Notes under the pieces: generated by a model | Told to the model about the DNA's origin: nothing | Databases searched by the model: none | The model's input: only the letters and a program-made list of their open reading frames with translations | Origin: Desulfobacteraceae bacterium | Lineage (GTDB): Bacteria > Desulfobacterota > Desulfobacteria > Desulfobacterales > SURF-7 | Reading direction: 5' to 3' | DNA length: 5,489 nucleotides | NCBI GenBank assembly: GCA_030618925.1 | Contig: JAUXCK010000221.1 | Coordinates: forward strand, 1 to 5,489 | Part shown: positions 1 to 4,962 of the stretch, in pieces | Layout: each line of letters opens with the position of its first letter | Numbering within the stretch: the first letter of the stretch is position 1 | Position numbers and translations under genes: made by a program

Positions 1-234
1 AGATCAAAAATTGATGGCACGCTTAAGCCATGGTCAGGTACTGGCGAATTATATGTAAATGGAGAAAAAGTTGATGAGGATTATTTCGAAATGATGCATA
101 TTTCTACTTACTCACTCGCTGAAACTTTTGATGTGGGCATGGATTCCGGCACACAAGTCGATAAAGATTATGAAGGCAGCCCGTTTGCATTTACAGGAAA
201 TCTGGACAAAGTGGTTGTGACCTTGACCGATTGA
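1..234 (+). CDS. Arylsulfatase, C-terminal fragment (partial, starts before the window)
   Basis: This is an open frame from base 1 to a TGA at 232-234, giving 77 residues with no start in the window. The peptide carries GTGELYVNGEKV near the front, then YSLAETFDVGMDSGT, then YEGSPFAFTGNLDKVVV close to the end. I recognise this pattern from the accessory C-terminal region of large (about 750-residue) bacterial type I arylsulfatases, where it follows the formylglycine-dependent sulfatase domain. Such enzymes hydrolyse sulfate esters of aromatic or other organic substrates and are often periplasmic. The catalytic domain, the Cys/Ser-x-Pro-x-Arg modification site and any signal peptide lie outside the window, so substrate and activity cannot be judged. 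The acyl-CoA dehydrogenase follows after 63 bases on the same strand; shared transcription is possible but unsupported. Family assignment rests on recalled motif similarity. Confidence 0.75.
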   Translation, partial: RSKIDGTLKPWSGTGELYVNGEKVDEDYFEMMHISTYSLAETFDVGMDSGTQVDKDYEGSPFAFTGNLDKVVVTLTD

Positions 235-259
235 TCATGCTCACAACAATGCATACAAA
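231..259 (+). promoter_or_regulatory. Weak possible sigma70-type promoter before the acyl-CoA dehydrogenase
   Basis: TTGATC (231-236) and TACAAA (254-259) are separated by 17 bases, each matching four of six consensus positions. The pair lies about 40 bases upstream of the dehydrogenase start and overlaps the sulfatase stop codon. A match this loose is common by chance, so this is only a candidate for independent transcription of the dehydrogenase. Confidence 0.2.
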
Positions 260-286
260 AAATATTTTATGCTGAACCCTTAGCCC

Positions 287-294
287 AGGAGAAA
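287..294 (+). promoter_or_regulatory. Ribosome binding site of the acyl-CoA dehydrogenase
   Basis: AGGAGAAA lies just before the ATG at 298, with six bases between AGGAG and the start codon. This strong Shine-Dalgarno match fixes the start at 298. Confidence 0.8.
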
Positions 295-297
295 CCC

Positions 298-1575
298 ATG
301 TATAATTTTTTGCTGACACCCGAAGAGCAGGCATTAAAAAATGAAGTCCGATGCTTTGTCCGTGAGCAGATAACGAGTGATTTTTTAAGAAAAATGGACA
401 AAGATGAAATTGTCTACCCCCGCGAATTTGTTGAAGATCTGGCAGCCCGAAACCTGCGGGGTATTCGATTCCCGAAAAAATACGGTGGCAGGGGGATGAA
501 CTGGGTGGCTGAAGTGGCCGCAACAGAAGAGATCGGCTGCCTGGGCATGGCCCTCGGGTGTGCATTTGTGATGCCCTCCATAGTTGGCGAGGCGTTGAAC
601 ATCTTTGGTACCGAAGAACAGAAAGAACGCTATTTAAAGCCGTACCTGGAAGGAAAACTCGTCGCTGCAGAAGCCCTCACCGAACCAAGGGGGGGGTCGG
701 ATTTTTTTGGCGCAATGACCCGTGCGGATCTCCGGGGAGATCATTTTGTTTTAAACGGGCAAAAGCGGTTTGTGGTGGGAGCGGAAGGGGCAGACTTTTT
801 CCTGGTCTACTGCCGCACCAATTTTGATGAAAATGCACACAAATATCAACGGCTCAGCCTCTTGATCGTAGAGCGTGGCCCTGGCGTTGAAACCGAGTAC
901 TTATATGGGCTCATGGGATGCCGCGGCGGCGGCACCGGACGGCTGGTTTTCAGGGATACAAAAGTTCCCAAAAAAAATATTGTGGGAGAACTGCATGGCG
1001 GGGCCATGTGCTTTCATCAGATGATGATCCCGGAACGCCTGACCTCTGCTGCCGCGTCTTTAGGCATATGGGGGGCGCTTGATTTAGCGGTAAGATACTC
1101 CAACCGGCGCAGGACTTTCGGGAAAGAAATCCGGAGATACCAGGCCATCAGTTCTCTGGTGGCGGATTCCATCACGCAACTCGATGCCGCCCGGGCACTC
1201 GTCTATGTGGCTGCCCGGGCAATGGATGAAAATTATCCAAATGTCAGGCGGCTGGTCAGCGAAGCCAAGCGTTGCGCAACAGAGTCTGCATGGGATATCG
1301 TAAACAATGCCATGCAGATCATGGGCGGAATCGGTTACACGGATGTTTATCCTATTGAACGCGCCTTAAGGGATACACGGCTGGGAATGATCTGGACCGG
1401 TACGTCTCAAATCATGAACCTGCTCATTCAGCACGAATACTACAACGAGGTCCTTGATGCGGCCTATGATCGGCGCTTGATGGAAGACGATGCCACAAAC
1501 CCGGATGACACCGAACGATGCTTTACCGATGAGGATATGATAAACATTTTTGAGCAGGAAATCAAAAAGACTTGA
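298..1575 (+). CDS. Acyl-CoA dehydrogenase family protein (IVD/LCAD-type catalytic base)
   Basis: This is a complete 425-residue flavoprotein that should oxidise an acyl-CoA thioester to the 2,3-enoyl-CoA and pass electrons to an electron-transfer flavoprotein in the cytoplasm. The N-terminal helical domain (about 1-120) begins LTPEEQALKNEV. Family signature 1 is seen as ALTEPRGGSDFFG (126-138). The FAD-contacting R-x-x-F-G is at 271-275, and QIMGGIGY (340-347) opens a slightly deviant signature 2, with Val350 where Asp/Glu/Asn is usual. The canonical catalytic Glu before G-T is replaced by Thr367 (IWTGTSQIM), as it is replaced in isovaleryl-CoA and long-chain dehydrogenases. Glu246 in IPERL falls where those enzymes keep their base (LERL or PQERL). 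Length is slightly above the usual 380-400, with an acidic tail after about 386. The substrate cannot be told from sequence: a long-chain or branched acyl-CoA is possible, and no other beta-oxidation gene is adjacent. The start is supported by AGGAG at 287-291. Confidence 0.93.
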   Translation: MYNFLLTPEEQALKNEVRCFVREQITSDFLRKMDKDEIVYPREFVEDLAARNLRGIRFPKKYGGRGMNWVAEVAATEEIGCLGMALGCAFVMPSIVGEALNIFGTEEQKERYLKPYLEGKLVAAEALTEPRGGSDFFGAMTRADLRGDHFVLNGQKRFVVGAEGADFFLVYCRTNFDENAHKYQRLSLLIVERGPGVETEYLYGLMGCRGGGTGRLVFRDTKVPKKNIVGELHGGAMCFHQMMIPERLTSAAASLGIWGALDLAVRYSNRRRTFGKEIRRYQAISSLVADSITQLDAARALVYVAARAMDENYPNVRRLVSEAKRCATESAWDIVNNAMQIMGGIGYTDVYPIERALRDTRLGMIWTGTSQIMNLLIQHEYYNEVLDAAYDRRLMEDDATNPDDTERCFTDEDMINIFEQEIKKT

Positions 1576-1663
1576 AAAACGAAAAAAGTGGTGTCAATCG
1601 ATTTCTCATAACGGTTTCCCTGCCTTGATCGAGGGGGATGGTCCACCCATACAGAGTTTTGCA

Positions 1664-2401
1664 TTATATGTTGGCTACCAGCGCGACACTCATCAGCGTG
1701 TCCGTGGTATCAAGCGTATCCGGTACCGGCCGGTTCATATATCGAATTTCGTAAATTGCTTTTATGGAAAAAATTTCAGTGATGGAAACCGTCAGTGCGG
1801 AAAGGGACAAAAGTTTATAATTGTCACTATTCTTAAAATCATATAAAAATTCGGCCGCCTGCGAAAATTTTGTTTTTTTATTAAATGCGTATTCATAAAG
1901 TCCATACAAGCTGCCCTCTCCAAAGCCGTCATCTGTTTCGTCAATATATTCTTCATGTGCATAGTTGAGTCCCAGCTCAGCCTTGAAAAAATGTTTCGGC
2001 CCTGTATAAAACTTATTACCGATAAAAGGGCCCGTATAGTACCGGCTTTCAAAACCCGCAAATTTATCTTTCATCCAGCCGGCGGCCAGACCCGTATAAA
2101 GATGCCGGGTTAACAGGTAGTCGCCTTTGATATTAGTGGAATACCTTTCGGCCGTTGTGATATCGTGGTCCTCGCTGAAAAGGGCTGAAACATCCCATTG
2201 TCCTTCGATTTTCTCGGAAAATTGATGCTTCAACAAATTTTTACCTGCAAGGGTAGTTGTCTGCGAGTTACCGGAAGTACTGACATAAGAAAACTCCGCT
2301 TCATCACTCCACTTTTTATCCGTCTCAGCATCCTCGGCCAGCGCTGTTGAACAAAATACCAGAATTGCCGCACAGCCGATGCATATACTTTTATGTTTCA
2401 T
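1664..2401 (-). CDS. DUF481 family outer-membrane beta-barrel protein (YdiY-like)
   Basis: This is a complete 245-residue protein. The N-terminus MKHKSICIGCAAILVFCSTALA is a classic Sec signal peptide: a basic start, a hydrophobic core and an A-L-A cleavage site after residue 22. There is no proper lipobox, so a lipoprotein is unlikely. The mature part opens with WSDEAEFSYVSTSGNS, the hallmark of the DUF481 family. Alternating hydrophobic and polar strands rich in Tyr, Phe and Gly follow (for example YYTGPFIGNKFYTGP and FKAELGLNYAHEEY), ending in SVALVANI as a final strand. The family includes E. coli YdiY and salt-induced outer-membrane proteins, and its molecular role is not established. 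The start at 2401 is preferred over an in-frame ATG at 2416 because the five extra codons (MGGGN) are themselves the Shine-Dalgarno region. The gene converges on the acyl-CoA dehydrogenase, 88 bases apart. Confidence 0.88.
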   Translation of the reverse strand: MKHKSICIGCAAILVFCSTALAEDAETDKKWSDEAEFSYVSTSGNSQTTTLAGKNLLKHQFSEKIEGQWDVSALFSEDHDITTAERYSTNIKGDYLLTRHLYTGLAAGWMKDKFAGFESRYYTGPFIGNKFYTGPKHFFKAELGLNYAHEEYIDETDDGFGEGSLYGLYEYAFNKKTKFSQAAEFLYDFKNSDNYKLLSLSALTVSITEIFSIKAIYEIRYMNRPVPDTLDTTDTLMSVALVANI

Positions 2402-2404
2402 ATT

Positions 2405-2414
2405 CCCTCCTCCC
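2405..2414 (-). promoter_or_regulatory. Ribosome binding site that decides the DUF481 start
   Basis: Read on the minus strand, the purine run GGGAGGAGGG ends three bases before the ATG at 2401-2399; its AGGAGG core (2411-2406) is four bases away. An earlier in-frame ATG (2416-2414) overlaps this run and has no comparable site of its own, so the later ATG and its clean signal peptide are the better start. Confidence 0.75.
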
Positions 2415-2684
2415 ATCTGATGAGTACAACCTGCTCCCGATAGAATGGCTATGGTTCAAACGACATTATCGAACTGAACTTTTTAAGCCTTGTTTAAAGC
2501 AGATGGTACGACATGGAAATCGCATTTTTTGGACCAATGACAAGGGGCAAGAACTCCCTGTATTTTGCAGGGATGTATAACAAGCGGACGGTTGGGTGTC
2601 AATCACCATTTTATGCAGGGGTGCAATTAAAAATGTTGGTTTACGCTTAAGATTTACTTTACGCGATGGGTATCATATACACTA

Positions 2685-2708
2685 TAATCGTAATCGTAAT
2701 CGTAATCG
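2685..2708. repeat. TAATCG hexanucleotide tandem repeat, four copies
   Basis: Four perfect head-to-tail copies of TAATCG (CGATTA units on the other strand) occupy 2685-2708, followed by a decayed TACG. The array is intergenic. Its length is prone to slippage, so copy number may vary between strains. Confidence 0.9.
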
Positions 2709-2721
2709 TACGCCTACTCCT

Positions 2722-2740
2722 GATCAAACAAGATTTGATC
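2722..2740. repeat. Small perfect hairpin GATCAAA/TTTGATC
   Basis: A 7-base perfect inverted repeat (2722-2728 and 2734-2740) flanks a 5-base loop. Neither strand has a T-run after it, so it is not a standard intrinsic terminator. It lies 13 bases past the TAATCG array and may be part of the same repeat region. Confidence 0.4.
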
Positions 2741-2796
2741 TATGCACAAAACAAATGATTAAGATCGGGATTAGGCGCTGAACAACGGTTTTAATG

Positions 2797-2820
2797 ACAC
2801 CCTTTATGCAGATAGGGTGT
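2797..2820. repeat. Inverted repeat downstream of the lytic transglycosylase gene
   Basis: ACACCCT (2797-2803) and AGGGTGT (2814-2820) form a perfect 7-base stem with a 10-base loop. It begins 43 bases past the transglycosylase stop codon (minus strand). On that strand the stem is followed by CATTAAAACC rather than a U-tract, so it is a stem that may stabilise the mRNA 3' end or a weak terminator, not a canonical one. Confidence 0.4.
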
Positions 2821-2863
2821 GAATGTGTCAGGAGCTGCATCAGCACGCTATTTTAGATGGATG

Positions 2864-3613
2864 TCAGGCCCTGTCCACAGGATCTCTCATCTGATCCTGA
2901 TAGTATTTGTAATACTTAATGACCTTTTTAATATAATTTTTTGTCTCTTTATAAGGCGGGACCCCTTGAAATTTAAGTACTTTTCTGCTGCCTGCATTAT
3001 ATGCGGCAAGTGCCAGTTGGACATCACCGTTAAACCGGTTCATGAGTTTGCTGAAATATTTTACCCCGCCATTGATATTGTGTTCGGGGTTGAAACTGTC
3101 TTTCACACCAAGCTCTCTTGCCGTTAAAGGCATCAATTGCATTAATCCCCTTGCCCCCCATTTTGACACTGCCTTTGGATTAAAGCTTGATTCTGCCATG
3201 ATAATGGCCTTCACCATGGCTGGATCCACTTTATACTGATTGGCTGCCTGGATGATAATTGGATCATACCTCTTTTCCGGCTTCAAATTATCGTGCAAAG
3301 CAGGTCTTTTGTCGTCAGGTACGGCAGCAAAAATCATTTCTTCGGGATGATACGGGTTCTCCCGCTGGCAAAAGCAGGTTTCATAAACGCACCAGCATTC
3401 AAAAAAATAGACTACCAGGTCAAACTCACCCCTGAAAAAGTGATCTATAGAAATATTACGGGACATGCGGCTGGCGTCGGCAACCGGGGCCAAATGACCT
3501 GAACCATTTTCTGCGTTCCCTGGAGAATTTAAATGAGCAAAGCGGATATACAGACCCACCATTACGAAACATAATAGAGTGATTATTGGTATTTTAATCG
3601 GGTATTTTTTCAT
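2864..3613 (-). CDS. Membrane-anchored lytic transglycosylase (SLT family 1 domain)
   Basis: This is a complete 249-residue murein hydrolase that should cleave the MurNAc-GlcNAc bond of peptidoglycan to form 1,6-anhydro ends in the periplasm. Residues 1-7 are basic, and 8-26 (IPIITLLCFVMVGLYIRFA) form a hydrophobic segment with no good cleavage site, best read as a signal anchor. The SLT domain spans about 115-240. Catalytic Glu141 is in IIMAESSFNP, GLMQLMP is at 156-162, AYNAG at 204-208 and NYIKKV at 226-231, all in the expected order. The linker (about 30-110) is unusual: residues 66-82 are hydrophobic with four Cys (73, 75, 80, 82), a pattern I do not know from this family. The start ATG at 3613 has AGGTG five bases upstream or less. 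The C-terminus is basic, and there is no LysM or other wall-binding domain. No cell-wall or secretion partner lies next to it, so a general remodelling role is the safe reading. Confidence 0.9.
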   Translation of the reverse strand: MKKYPIKIPIITLLCFVMVGLYIRFAHLNSPGNAENGSGHLAPVADASRMSRNISIDHFFRGEFDLVVYFFECWCVYETCFCQRENPYHPEEMIFAAVPDDKRPALHDNLKPEKRYDPIIIQAANQYKVDPAMVKAIIMAESSFNPKAVSKWGARGLMQLMPLTARELGVKDSFNPEHNINGGVKYFSKLMNRFNGDVQLALAAYNAGSRKVLKFQGVPPYKETKNYIKKVIKYYKYYQDQMRDPVDRA

Positions 3614-3873
3614 GACGCACCTGTTTTTCTAAATACTTGTTGCTGTCTAATCATAAAAGCAAAGCGGATGCCAAACACAAAATAAATTATAACTATTTGA
3701 TATAAAAGTATATTATTAATTATTCCCGGGTCTGATGTATTGTTAAACACCATCAATATAGGTTGTAATGGCATGGGGATTTTGGTTTAACCGGTTGATT
3801 TCTAAAGATATGTCTTTGAACTTAATCAGAGTTGTGCCTACAACCAAATCTGTAGGGAATGATGAGGGAATGA
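3614..3873. other. AT-rich spacer between the transglycosylase and the transposase unit
   Basis: These roughly 260 bases hold the leader of the lytic transglycosylase. On the minus strand a TATAAT hexamer (3691-3686) lies about 75 bases before its ATG, but no matching -35 box sits at the right distance, so promoter identity is uncertain. The half next to the transposase unit contains a possible coding remnant (3743-3873), listed separately, and an 8-base palindrome AACCGGTT near 3788-3795. Confidence 0.5.
3743..3873 (-). pseudogene. Possible 3' remnant of an unidentified gene abutting the transposase unit
   Basis: Read on the minus strand from the outer edge of the transposase unit, a frame stays open for about 43 codons and ends in TAA at 3745-3743. 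The translated tail includes PTDLVVGTTLIKFKDISLEI and ends in ITTYIDGV. It looks protein-like, with mixed charged and hydrophobic residues, but I recognise no family. It has no start codon or ribosome site of its own. It is one frame out of register with the comM-like gene on the far side of the element, so it is not simply the missing comM tail. A run this short can be open by chance, and the opposite strand is open here too. Confidence 0.22.
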
Positions 3874-3875
3874 TG
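3854..3875. repeat. 11-base tandem duplication at the transposase unit border
   Basis: AGGGAATGATG occurs twice in direct succession (3854-3864 and 3865-3875). The second copy runs two bases into the terminal inverted repeat. It may be a relic of insertion or repair at the junction, or pre-existing target sequence. Confidence 0.7.
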
Positions 3876-3902
3876 GGGACGTCTATGATTTTATGCGTTT
3901 CT
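3874..3902. repeat. Terminal inverted repeat, transposase 3' side
   Basis: The repeat starts TGGGGACGTCTATG and ends GCGTTTCT. It is the perfect reverse complement of 4934-4962 and includes the self-complementary GACGTC. The TAG stop of the transposase (3905-3903) touches its inner end. Confidence 0.92.
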
Positions 3903-4904
3903 CTAAATCAGATTGAATCGATTTTCCTTCTCAATCTTTTCGCCCTTCATAGACAATCGACTAATTGTGGATTGACTCATATTTAACCGTCGTGCAATTT
4001 CAACAGTTGTCATCCTAAGCTTTCGATGGGCCCAAAAACATAAAAGACTCCGCGCTTTAACTGTTTGCGGTGATTTCCCTGAGGCCATTACCTGATCAAC
4101 CTCCATACTCATCACTTCGGCAACACGCACCAACACCCGATCAAAATCATACCCCTTTGCCTTTAATTCGTATTTTTCCTCAAGCGCTTCTTTTGCAGAC
4201 TTGAGTACATTATCCACAAAGTCGCTATCACCTAAAATACGTTCATCCCCCTTGATTCGAATACCAGATTTGTGCAATCCTTTAAGAACCGTCCAACCAC
4301 CGATACTCCTTAACAACCCACCGCCAGTAAGATCAGGTTTTTTGCCTTCAGAAATTCCTTTTTTCACAAACTCCCGATATTTTTTCCGGGCTTGTCTTTT
4401 CTGGTCAGCAAACAGGCCATAAATATAATCAATATTCTGCCACTCCTGGTTTGTATGATTCATAACAACACTGTGGCCACACCATGGATATCTATCTAAT
4501 TCCTTCATATTTTCAACTAGTTTCGCCCTCAACGGATTTAAATGAATATATCGGACCAGTTCGTTTAAATAAGGATTCTCCTGGCATAAAATCGATTTGT
4601 AGCGATTCTGAAAAAGCTGCCCGTGCCGCTGGTATTTTTTGTTAAACCATACTGAATATCCGGTGAGCAAACGCCTCATCAAATCGGAAATCGGTGTTAA
4701 ACCGGTTCGCAATAATAAATGCGTATGATTTGGAATCAACGCCCACGCAAAACAATCGGTTTGCGTTTCAGGAATCAATTTCGCGAGTCGGTCTATGAAA
4801 TTTTTTCGATCATAATCGGATCGAAAAATCTTTTTCCGCTCGATTCCCCTGATAATCACATGATGCAATGCACCTGGTGCATCTATTCTTGCTTTCCGTG
4901 GCAT
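3903..4904 (-). CDS. REP-associated tyrosine transposase (RAYT, Y1 HUH family) with C-terminal helix-turn-helix
   Basis: This 333-residue single-strand DNA transposase is related to IS200/IS605 TnpA and to E. coli TnpA-REP. The N-terminus MPRKARIDAPGALHHVIIRG is the typical RAYT opening. The Y1 domain spans about 8-130: the metal-binding HUH motif is His60-Thr-His62 within ALIPNHTHLLL, and the probable nucleophile is Tyr119 in RYIHLNPLRA, with spacing like that reported for TnpA-REP. Residues about 250-325 form an added domain resembling the DnaA C-terminal helix-turn-helix, with VEIARRLNMSQSTISRL (301-317) as the helix-turn-helix; this probably recognises the element ends. Both catalytic motifs and the full frame are intact, so the enzyme may be active. 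There is no good Shine-Dalgarno before the ATG at 4904, which suggests weak translation or read-through from the comM-like gene whose stop is 43 bases upstream on the same strand. Confidence 0.93.
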   Translation of the reverse strand: MPRKARIDAPGALHHVIIRGIERKKIFRSDYDRKNFIDRLAKLIPETQTDCFAWALIPNHTHLLLRTGLTPISDLMRRLLTGYSVWFNKKYQRHGQLFQNRYKSILCQENPYLNELVRYIHLNPLRAKLVENMKELDRYPWCGHSVVMNHTNQEWQNIDYIYGLFADQKRQARKKYREFVKKGISEGKKPDLTGGGLLRSIGGWTVLKGLHKSGIRIKGDERILGDSDFVDNVLKSAKEALEEKYELKAKGYDFDRVLVRVAEVMSMEVDQVMASGKSPQTVKARSLLCFWAHRKLRMTTVEIARRLNMSQSTISRLSMKGEKIEKENRFNLI

Positions 4905-4933
4905 ATTAAACCCAAATCATATTCAATTCTGAA

Positions 4934-4962
4934 AGAAACGCATAAAATCATAGACGTCCCCA
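4934..4962. repeat. Terminal inverted repeat, transposase 5' side, overlapping the comM-like gene end
   Basis: This is the perfect 29-base reverse complement of 3874-3902. On the minus strand its outer bases are read as codons W-G-R-L followed by TGA (4950-4948), ending the comM-like reading frame. The transposase ATG is 29 bases further in. Confidence 0.92.

Larger units (their letters stand above)
2594..2802. repeat. Possible small non-coding element bounded by 8-base inverted repeats
   Basis: GGGTGTCA at 2594-2601 is matched by TGACACCC at 2795-2802, enclosing about 209 bases with no gene and the hexamer repeat inside. TTTATGCAG also occurs near both ends (about 2610-2618 and 2803-2811). 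No target-site duplication is visible. This could be a MITE-like or other non-autonomous element, but an 8-base match over this distance can arise by chance. Confidence 0.22.
2417..2863. other. Gene-poor region with short repeats between the DUF481 and transglycosylase genes
   Basis: I see no convincing gene in this stretch of about 450 bases. It must contain the promoter of the DUF481 gene (minus strand, toward 2417) and the 3' untranslated region of the lytic transglycosylase (toward 2863), but no strong promoter or intrinsic terminator could be read. It holds a fourfold TAATCG repeat (2685-2708) and small inverted repeats at 2555-2573, 2722-2740 and 2797-2820. Short plus-strand open frames (2347-2580 and 2596-2781) lack a credible ribosome site or recognisable protein. 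The second only translates the hexamer repeat as alternating Asn-Arg. Confidence 0.6.
3874..4962 (-). mobile_element. RAYT transposase unit with perfect 29-base terminal inverted repeats
   Basis: The unit is 1089 bases long and contains one gene, a REP-associated tyrosine transposase on the minus strand. Its ends, 3874-3902 and 4934-4962, are perfect reverse complements over 29 bases. Similarity continues imperfectly inward for about 20 more bases (TCAGATTGAAT against TCAGAATTGAAT, then GATTT). The transposase stop codon abuts the inner edge of the right repeat, so there is almost no spare DNA. No target-site duplication is seen, as expected for HUH/Y1 single-strand transposition. The left end (in transposase orientation) is inside the 3' end of a comM-like gene. 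Whether the unit moves autonomously cannot be told. Confidence 0.82.

Noticed and set aside
251..272. GCATACAAAA/TTTTATGC hairpin between the sulfatase and dehydrogenase
   Set aside because: The AT-rich stem needs a two-base bulge, has a 4-base loop and no T-run after it, so it is unlikely to be a terminator or riboswitch.
1576..1663. Bidirectional terminator between the convergent dehydrogenase and DUF481 genes
   Set aside because: Only short, imperfect inverted matches are present, such as around TGGTCCA, with no stable stem plus T-run.
2555..2573. TCCCTG/CAGGGA hairpin as a terminator
   Set aside because: It has a 6-base stem with a 7-base loop, is followed by TGTATAA with no T-run, and no plus-strand gene lies upstream for it to terminate.
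2658..2688. Promoter TTTACG with a perfect TATAAT
   Set aside because: The -10 match is perfect, but the spacing is 19 bases with a poor -35, the hexamer overlaps the TAATCG repeat, and there is no gene downstream on that strand.
2685..2708. CRISPR-like array
   Set aside because: The units are contiguous hexamers without spacers, and no cas gene is present.
2596..2781. A small protein with Asn-Arg repeats
   Set aside because: The repeat is simply the translated TAATCG array. There is no Shine-Dalgarno before its GTG or ATG candidates and no family resemblance.
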